Shown here one piece after another: positions 1 through 4,961 of a stretch of 5,747 nt of DNA (positions within the stretch are counted from its first letter, which is position 1; every line of letters begins with the position of its first letter). The stretch spans positions 1-5,747 of the forward strand of contig JABFSD010000715.1 in assembly GCA_013140935.1 (NCBI GenBank), read 5' to 3'. Below the pieces are notes generated by a model that was given only the letters and a program-made list of their open reading frames with translations, had not been told where the DNA came from and did no database searches. Source of the DNA: Acidobacteriota bacterium. Its GTDB lineage: Bacteria; Acidobacteriota; Blastocatellia; RBC074. A program made the translations under genes and the position numbers.

Positions 1-39
1 GGTCAAATTCGGAAAAACACGCGCGAGACCGCTCAACAT
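1..39 (-). CDS. Possible 5' end of a further gene, cut by the window edge
   Basis: On the minus strand an ATG at 39-37 opens a frame that stays open to the edge, giving MLSGLARVFPNLT. An AAGG lies about 10 bases upstream (near 50-53), which could serve as a weak ribosome binding site. It would be the next gene after the B2-like protease, 96 bp beyond its stop. The start faintly recalls asparagine-synthetase-like proteins (M-x-G-I-x-G-x-F), the expected cyclase partner in a lasso cluster, but it lacks the usual Cys2 and 13 residues cannot establish homology. A competing frame starts at 61 (MNLRFSQNVERSRACFSEFD) and is also open to the edge. Neither is secure. Confidence 0.2.
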   Translation of the reverse strand, partial: MLSGLARVFPNLT

Positions 40-135
40 TCTGCGAAAACCTTAAATTCATTGCGAAAAATGGGTACTGCTGAAGTAAGCCGGATAATAA
101 GCGGCGCTTCGCGTTTTTGCAAAATATGGACGGCT
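1..135. other. Left-edge stretch without a secure gene
   Basis: This AT-richer stretch follows the stop of the B2-like protease gene. I see no stem-loop with a T-run on the minus strand, no tRNA and no repeat. The short symmetric run aagcggcgctt near 99-109 has arms of only 4 bp. Two alternative minus-strand starts (61 and 39) run off the edge, so the stretch could be an intergenic spacer or leader of a following gene. Confidence 0.5.
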
Positions 136-615
136 TTAGTGTGGAAAAGCGTAAGTCACCACATAAACGGGCGGTTCTTTTTCGAGAAAGGGACGACCTT
201 CGCATTCGAGCCAGGCGTGGCCTTCGAGCGGATTGAGCGCAACGGCGCTGCCCTGCCTTACGCCGAAAACGATGCGCGTCTGAATGCCGGCGCGACCCAA
301 CACGCGATGCAAGACCAACGCGCGCTTCCAGCATACGGGCGTAAACACCCAGCGATTGAGTTGCAACATTCGATCAAGCCAATAAGCAGCGCGTTGCGGC
401 GCGAGGCGCAAGGGCGAAGATAACGAACGCGGACGCGGCGAGAGCCATTGCAACAAGCGCGGCAACGCGTAACGCGGCATGGCATACGTCACAACCATTA
501 CCCAAAAACCCAACCGCATCAACAGCCAGAGATCACCGGGCTTGTGCCAGGCCAGCCAACCTATGCGGCGTAACCAATCCCACGACTTAGCTGAAACGGT
601 AACCAACTCGCTCAT
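136..615 (-). CDS. Lasso-peptide B2-like transglutaminase-fold cysteine protease
   Basis: This 159-residue protein has the layout of the Transglut_core3 / lasso peptide B2 family, whose members are about 150 residues and cut the leader from a RiPP precursor in partnership with a PqqD-like B1 protein. The N-terminal half (about 12-60) is basic, Trp-rich and helical, with a hydrophobic stretch near 28-46, as is common in B2 proteins. The C-terminal half has the papain-like core: Cys95 in VCWKRALVLHRVL, then the IQTRIVFGVR strand, then His133 in GHAWLE. The third catalytic acid is less clear; Glu137 and Glu145 are nearby. The ATG overlaps the stop of the preceding nucleotidyltransferase gene by ATGA, which fixes the start and implies translational coupling. 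Family membership is solid. A role in lasso peptide maturation is inferred, because no precursor, B1 or cyclase gene is visible. Confidence 0.85.
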   Translation of the reverse strand: MSELVTVSAKSWDWLRRIGWLAWHKPGDLWLLMRLGFWVMVVTYAMPRYALPRLLQWLSPRPRSLSSPLRLAPQRAAYWLDRMLQLNRWVFTPVCWKRALVLHRVLGRAGIQTRIVFGVRQGSAVALNPLEGHAWLECEGRPFLEKEPPVYVVTYAFPH

Positions 616-1793
616 GATTTCTCAGCCGTTCCTACCCACAGCCACCGTTGTCCGAAAAACTTGGTGAGTCGCGCTACGCGCATCAACCGATAGCCTACGC
701 CCAACGAAGCGGGCAGCGCGGCGCGATGCCATTCGGTGCTGCCCGGCGTAATCGCATAACGCAAGCAATAACCCAGCTTGCTCCACCACGACGGCTGCGC
801 TTCGACCAAAAACGCATGGCGCGCCAATACCGTTTCGTTATAACTCTGCTCGCGTCGCAACAACGCGTAAAGATGTTGCAAAGGGCGTTCGAGCGTCGCG
901 TCTTGCGACAACGAATCGCGCAACTCAGTTGGCAAAGGCGCTGCCAATAATTCGTGCGCCAGCCGTAACCCGATGCGCACCAACCGTTCTGCTTGCAAGA
1001 GTTTCGCCAGTTGCCACAAGCGCGTCCAATCAAGCGCAGGCGCGGCGTGCAAAAGCCGCGCGACATCACACACCAGCTTGAGCTTATCCCAGCCGTCTTT
1101 GCTGCCGTGCAAACACAGCGACAACAGCGTTTCAGCAGGCGGCAGCCCCGCGACTGCGCGGCCGTTCAATGGTTGCGACGCAAGCGATTCCCACCACGAC
1201 CAACGATTAAATTGAACCGGCGCATAACGCACGGTGAGCGCCCAGTGCAATTCGACCATCACGCCGTCGGCCTCACGCATCAGTGCCCAATCATAACCGA
1301 ACCGCCGCACCTCATCGTCCGACACTGGCATGTCGAGCTTACGCACGAAGCCCCGCTCGCGGCAAAGCTGTTCGGCTCGTTCGAGCTGTTCGGGGCGAAC
1401 CAATACATCCAGATCGCAATAATCGCGCGCGTCTAACGCGCCATACGCCATCATTGCCAGGCTTGGCCCTTTTAATGACACCGCTGTTATGCCTGCCTGT
1501 CGAAACGCTTCGAGTAATTCAATCAACGTATGCGTCAGCAATTGCGCCCGCACCGCGTTGCGTTGCGCGTATTGCCGCAACGCCGGCGTCAGCAAGTCAG
1601 GGCCATGTTGATGCAGATGTCGCGCCAACAGTGGAGCCATTCCGTGACGAATGGCTTGCCGCGTGAGTTCATCGGGCCTCAATTGTTTTGCCAGTTCACG
1701 CCAACGCGCTGGCGCAGTTTCGTCCCACGGCCAACGCGCCACGGCGCATACAGCCTTAAACTCGCGGTCAAACTGCGGATGGGAATACGGCAT
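612..1793 (-). CDS. Nucleotidyltransferase family protein (NTP_transf_5 type)
   Basis: This 393-residue protein matches the uncharacterised nucleotidyltransferase family often found in lasso peptide and other RiPP clusters. The core contains AVSLKGPSLAMMAYG (about 104-118, with Lys108-Gly109) followed by ARDYCDLDVLV, where Asp127 and Asp129 form the metal-binding D-x-D pair of the nucleotidyltransferase fold. Two further family signatures follow: VELHWAL (Glu181, His183, Trp184) and LCLHGSKDGWDKLKLVCDVARLL (about 226-248). The rest is helical. Family members are thought to transfer a nucleotide or act as accessory tailoring enzymes, but the substrate is unknown. It starts 18 bp after the dehydrogenase stop and overlaps the protease gene by 4 bases, so it is probably translated from a shared mRNA. 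The ATG at 1793 has only a weak GA-rich stretch (GATGAAGC) before it, so the start is less certain than the family. Confidence 0.85.
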   Translation of the reverse strand: MPYSHPQFDREFKAVCAVARWPWDETAPARWRELAKQLRPDELTRQAIRHGMAPLLARHLHQHGPDLLTPALRQYAQRNAVRAQLLTHTLIELLEAFRQAGITAVSLKGPSLAMMAYGALDARDYCDLDVLVRPEQLERAEQLCRERGFVRKLDMPVSDDEVRRFGYDWALMREADGVMVELHWALTVRYAPVQFNRWSWWESLASQPLNGRAVAGLPPAETLLSLCLHGSKDGWDKLKLVCDVARLLHAAPALDWTRLWQLAKLLQAERLVRIGLRLAHELLAAPLPTELRDSLSQDATLERPLQHLYALLRREQSYNETVLARHAFLVEAQPSWWSKLGYCLRYAITPGSTEWHRAALPASLGVGYRLMRVARLTKFFGQRWLWVGTAEKS

Positions 1794-1811
1794 GCTTCAT
1801 CGTCTGAACAA

Positions 1812-2558
1812 TCAATAGGTCGAACGCCCGCCCGTCATATCGAAGGTAAAGCCCGTCGTAAAACTCGCGCCCGGCGATGCGATGAACGTAATCATCGAGG
1901 CGCATTCGTCCAGCGTGCCGCAGCGTTTCATCGGAATCTTGTCGGTCATGTATTTGACCTGCTCTTCGGGCAACGCATCTACCATCGCCGTGCGAATGAC
2001 GGCGGGCGCAAAGGCATTCACCGTGATGCCCGTCTCGGCGTATTCCTTGCCCTGCACTTTCGCCATACCGATGACGGCAGCTTTCGAGGCTGAATAAGCC
2101 AGCATTCCTGCGTTGCCGTCTTTGCCCGCGACCGAGGCCACATGCACGATGCGTCCGTAATTGCGCTTGAGCATGTGCGGCAACACGGCGCGCGCCATCA
2201 GGAAGCTGCCGTTGACGTTCACTTCAAATACGAATTTGAAATTGTCGTAATCAACCTCGTGCGTCTTGATGTTGGTCTTGCCCGTCACGCCTGCGCAATT
2301 GACGAGGATGTCTAGGCGTCCATGTTGTTTGGCGATTTTGTTGATTGCTTTGCTGACCGCCGCTTCGTCAGTGACGTTCAGCACGACGGACGAAGCCGCT
2401 GCGCCAAGTTGCTTAACGGCTTTGGTCAAAGCCGCTTTGACCTGGTCAACGATAACGACTTTGCCGCCTTCGCTGATGATGCGTTGTGCGACGGCGAAGC
2501 CGATGCCGTTCGCGCCGCCGGTGATGATTGCTACTTGATCTTTGAATTGATTACTCAT
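1812..2558 (-). CDS. NAD-type short-chain dehydrogenase/reductase, probably sugar-acid oxidising
   Basis: A 248-residue classical SDR. The cofactor motif TGGANGIG (13-20) follows the first strand. Asp38 at the end of the second strand (VVIVDQ) favours NAD(H) over NADP(H). NCAG is at 87-90, and the catalytic tetrad is Asn114, Ser142, Tyr155 and Lys159 (YSASK). The length is normal for the family. The C terminus FDMTGGRSTY resembles SDRs annotated as sugar-acid dehydrogenases, for example those oxidising 2-keto-3-deoxy-L-rhamnonate or -L-fuconate, but many are simply called FabG-like. The neighbouring rhamnose-type transporter supports a sugar role by inference. The start is placed at 2558 (MSNQFKDQ) because the family begins a few residues before the first strand; the frame extends to an ATG at 2648, but that would overlap fdhA and translate a hairpin. 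No clear Shine-Dalgarno precedes 2558; the leader is T-rich. Confidence 0.88.
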   Translation of the reverse strand: MSNQFKDQVAIITGGANGIGFAVAQRIISEGGKVVIVDQVKAALTKAVKQLGAAASSVVLNVTDEAAVSKAINKIAKQHGRLDILVNCAGVTGKTNIKTHEVDYDNFKFVFEVNVNGSFLMARAVLPHMLKRNYGRIVHVASVAGKDGNAGMLAYSASKAAVIGMAKVQGKEYAETGITVNAFAPAVIRTAMVDALPEEQVKYMTDKIPMKRCGTLDECASMITFIASPGASFTTGFTFDMTGGRSTY

Positions 2559-2581
2559 TGGGAAATAAAAAGAATGAAGCT

Positions 2582-2613
2582 TGGGTACGCACGCCGGAGG
2601 CGGTGCGTACCCA
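2582..2613. repeat. Perfect 11-bp stem-loop between fdhA and the SDR gene
   Basis: The arms tgggtacgcac (2582-2592) and gtgcgtaccca (2603-2613) are exact inverse complements around a 10-base GC-rich loop that can itself pair (gcc with ggc). The stem can extend to 2580/2615 through one G-T pair. On the transcribed minus strand it begins 6 bases after the fdhA stop and is followed, about 10 bases later, by a T-rich run (TTCTTTTTATTT, about 2562-2573). It may be a dispersed palindromic repeat, an mRNA-stabilising hairpin or a partial terminator/attenuator. The T-run is too far from the stem for a classical intrinsic terminator. Confidence 0.7.
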
Positions 2614-2619
2614 GGGAAG

Positions 2620-3813
2620 TTACGCCTTGATGTATTTATGCGGGTCAATGACGAATTTCTTCGCCGCGCCCTTGTCGAAATCCTTGTAACCTTTCGGCGC
2701 TTCGTCGAGCGTAATGACCTGTACGTTGACGGCTTTGGCGATCTTGATCTTGTCGTAAAGAATCGCCTGCATCAGTTGGCGATGGTATTTCATCACCGGA
2801 CATTGTCCCGTCATAAAGTGATGCGACTTCGCCCAACCCAGCCCGATGCGAATGCCGAGCTTGCCGATCTTCGCGTCGTCGTCAATGCCACCCGGATCGC
2901 CCGTGACATACAAGCCCGGAATGCCGATGCCGCCCGCCGCGCGCGTGATTTCCATCAGCGAATTCAACACCGTCGCCGGAGCTTCACCGCTCGCCGCAGC
3001 ACCGTGGCCGCGTGCTTCGAAGCCTACGCAATCAACCGCGCAATCTACTTCGGGTTCGCCGATGATCTGTTCGATTTGTTGCGCGACCGTAGCGTTTTTA
3101 TCGGCCACGTTCACTGTCTCGCAACCGAACTTGCGCGCCTGTTTCAACCGTTCAGGAATCAGGTCGCCGACGATGACGCAGGCCGCGCCGAGCAATTGCG
3201 CCGAAGCCGCGCAAGCCAGTCCGACCGGCCCGCCGCCTGCGACATATACAATCGAACCAGGCCTGACGCCCGCCGTGACTGCGCCGTGATAACCCGTCGG
3301 CAAAATGTCAGACAGACAAGTCAGGTCTTTGATTTTTGCCATTGCGCGGTCGCGGTCAGGGAATTTCAGCAGGTTGAAATCAGCGTAAGGAACCATTACG
3401 TATTCGGCCTGTCCGCCGACCCAGCCGCCCATGTCTACATAACCATAAGCCGCACCGGGCCGCGCCGGATTCACCGTCAAACACACACCCGTGTGCCCGC
3501 CTTTGCAATTACGGCAACGTCCGCAGGCGATGTTGAACGGTACGCTGCAAATATCGCCGACTTTGAGAAATTCGACATCGCGTCCGGCTTCGATGACTTC
3601 GCCGGTGATCTCGTGACCCAGCACGAGGCCTTCGGGAGCAGTTGTGCGTCCGCGAACCATGTGCTGGTCGCTGCCGCAGATATTGGTCGAAACCACTTTG
3701 AGAATTACGCCGTGCTGGCATTTGCGTTTGCCCAAAGCCAGCTTGGGGAAATCAATGCTTTGCACTTCGACTACACCGGGTTTGATGTAGGCCACACCTC
3801 GATTACTTGCCAT
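2620..3813 (-). CDS. fdhA: Glutathione-independent formaldehyde dehydrogenase (zinc, NAD)
   Basis: A 397-residue zinc-dependent medium-chain dehydrogenase closely matching Pseudomonas putida formaldehyde dehydrogenase (about 398 residues), which oxidises formaldehyde to formate with tightly held NAD and can dismutate aldehydes. Shared stretches include VSTNICGSDQHMVRGRTTA, LVLGHEITGEVIE and DLTCLSDILPTGYHGAVTAG. The catalytic zinc ligands Cys46, His67 and Asp169 and the structural zinc cysteines 97, 100, 103 and 111 fall at the same numbers as in the P. putida enzyme. The Rossmann motif is VAGGGPVG (191-198), with Asp217 (VGDL) selecting NAD. The C terminus KKFVIDPHK is also conserved. The start at 3813 (MASNRGV) is favoured over the upstream ATG at 3915 by family alignment and by a GGAGG 9 bases before it. 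Beside a sugar transporter its true substrate might be another aldehyde such as lactaldehyde; that is inference. Confidence 0.93.
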   Translation of the reverse strand: MASNRGVAYIKPGVVEVQSIDFPKLALGKRKCQHGVILKVVSTNICGSDQHMVRGRTTAPEGLVLGHEITGEVIEAGRDVEFLKVGDICSVPFNIACGRCRNCKGGHTGVCLTVNPARPGAAYGYVDMGGWVGGQAEYVMVPYADFNLLKFPDRDRAMAKIKDLTCLSDILPTGYHGAVTAGVRPGSIVYVAGGGPVGLACAASAQLLGAACVIVGDLIPERLKQARKFGCETVNVADKNATVAQQIEQIIGEPEVDCAVDCVGFEARGHGAAASGEAPATVLNSLMEITRAAGGIGIPGLYVTGDPGGIDDDAKIGKLGIRIGLGWAKSHHFMTGQCPVMKYHRQLMQAILYDKIKIAKAVNVQVITLDEAPKGYKDFDKGAAKKFVIDPHKYIKA

Positions 3814-3822
3814 GAATTTTTT

Positions 3823-3827
3823 CCTCC
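3823..3827 (-). promoter_or_regulatory. Shine-Dalgarno site of the fdhA-type gene
   Basis: On the minus strand, GGAGG is followed by 9 bases (AAAAAATTC) and then the ATG at 3813. It is the only strong ribosome binding site in the window, and it decides the start of the dehydrogenase against the longer open frame beginning at 3915. Confidence 0.85.
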
Positions 3828-3861
3828 GCAGAAGGTTGTTACAGCTAGTTGTTGGTGGTGG

Positions 3862-3878
3862 CGGACGGGGAACGTCCG
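3862..3878. repeat. Small hairpin in the leader of the fdhA-type gene
   Basis: The arms cggacg (3862-3867) and cgtccg (3873-3878) are exact inverse complements around a 5-base loop, with possible outward extension (g3860 with c3880 across a G-T pair). It lies 35 bases upstream of the GGAGG site, inside the 110-bp gap between the binding protein and the dehydrogenase. No T-run follows it on the transcribed strand, so it is not an intrinsic terminator. Confidence 0.5.
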
Positions 3879-3898
3879 TCGTTGGGGATAGACGGCGA

Positions 3899-3914
3899 TG
3901 CTGCGCGCGCAGCA
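3899..3914. repeat. 16-bp perfect palindrome after the transporter gene
   Basis: The sequence tgctgcgcgcgcagca equals its own reverse complement. It starts 9 bases after the stop codon of the permease/binding-protein frame on the minus strand. It could be a dyad-symmetric protein-binding site or a short hairpin protecting the 3' end of the transporter message. There is no T-run and no similarity to a regulator site I can name. Confidence 0.5.
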
Positions 3915-3923
3915 CCGCTGCGT

Positions 3924-4961
3924 TTAGAAATCGTACTTATCTATATTCGCCTTGTTGAAAATCATCGGCGCACCCAATAACACGTTGTCGCCCTTTACGT
4001 CGAGTCGGTTCAGGCGTCCGGCAGATAAAGCACTCGCACCTGCCTTTAACTCTCCCGCCATCATCGCCTGACTCGCTGCGACGACGAGATAACCCAGATT
4101 GCCCGTATCCCACAATACGACGCTCTCGATCACATCGGCATGCACGTAAGGCTTGCACAAGTTAGGCAACGACAAGCCCGTGACTTTGACATCCGTTCGG
4201 CCTGATTGCTTGACGGCTTCAGCAGCACCGGGCACGGCGGGCGCAGAGATGGCGACGATCACTTTCACCGTCGGATGAACTTTCATGATGTTTTGCGCCG
4301 CTGTGAAAGCCTTGTCGCGGTCGTCATCGCTGGGCTGAATCGTAACCAGTTTCATCTCAGGGTATTTCTCGGCCAGCCGCGCTTTGATGTGTTTGATCCA
4401 CTCGTTTTGATTGGCGGCGCTCAAGGCTCCGGTGATGATGGCGAACTCGCCCTTGCCACCAAGCATTCGCGCCGCTTCATCCATCAGTGTTTGCCCGATG
4501 CCTTCGGGCGTAGCCTGATTGATAAAGAAATCGCGCGCGTCTTTTTCAGCGTCGGCGTCCCACGTCACGACCTTGATGCCGCGTTCGCGCGCCTTGCGCA
4601 GCACGGTCGAAATGCCCGCGCGGTTTTCTACGCTGACGGCGATGACATCTACGCCGCGCGTAATCCATGCTTCGACGACTTCGTTTTGCTTGGCGGGGTC
4701 GAGTCCGGTCGGGCCGTCCCACAGCAAGTCAACGCCCAGTTCGCGCGCAGCTTCTTCAGCGCCCTTGCGACAACTGATGAAATAAGGATCGCCTTTCGCT
4801 TTGGGCATCATGCCGACGGTGAGCTTTTTAGCTGGCGGCGCGGATGTAGTCATCATTGCAGGTTGTCGCAATGAATTGACCAACATCCAATTGCTGCCCG
4901 CGATGATGAGTGCAGCCGCGATGATGGCGGCGCAAATGATTCCTACTTGAGAGTTTTTCAT
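3924..4961 (-). other. RhaS-like binding-protein module with its own possible start and signal segment
   Basis: This marks the binding-protein half of the fused frame, in case it is translated separately. From the ATG at 4961 it would be 345 residues, the usual size for RhaS-type proteins. It begins MKNSQVGIICAAIIAAALII, a short Lys-containing start and a hydrophobic core of about 16 residues, followed by AGS-N at 21-24, a plausible signal peptidase I site, and a Pro/Ala/Thr-rich spacer before the first domain strand at about 47. No lipobox is evident; Cys10 sits inside the hydrophobic core. The 20 bases before the ATG lack a GGAGG-like site. Independent initiation would therefore need coupling or a non-canonical start. 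Confidence 0.5.

Noticed and set aside
61..423. Plus-strand open frame of 120 codons at the left edge
   Set aside because: Most of it is antisense to the B2-like protease gene, whose catalytic Cys and His motifs are clear; the product has no recognisable domain.
1530..2093. Plus-strand open frame of 187 codons
   Set aside because: It runs antisense across the end of the SDR and the start of the nucleotidyltransferase; both are well-supported minus-strand genes.
2582..2613. Classical Rho-independent terminator after the fdhA-type gene
   Set aside because: The T-rich tract starts about 10 bases after the stem and not directly behind it, so only a partial or atypical terminator is possible.
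2559..2648. N-terminal extension of the SDR to the ATG at 2648
   Set aside because: It would overlap the end of the fdhA-type gene and translate the 11-bp stem-loop; SDRs start close to the TGxxxGxG motif.
2581..3891. Long plus-strand open frame of 436 codons
   Set aside because: It is antisense to the fdhA-type gene, whose product matches a known enzyme along its whole length. The plus-strand product has a shadow-like composition rich in Arg, Ala and Asp with no recognisable domain.
3814..3915. N-terminal extension of the fdhA-type protein to the ATG at 3915
   Set aside because: The extra 34 residues are Pro/Arg-rich, translate the hairpin region and are absent from the family; the start at 3813 has a GGAGG site.
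4206..4874. Plus-strand open frame of 222 codons
   Set aside because: It is the reverse-strand shadow of the conserved binding-protein domain, with no family resemblance.
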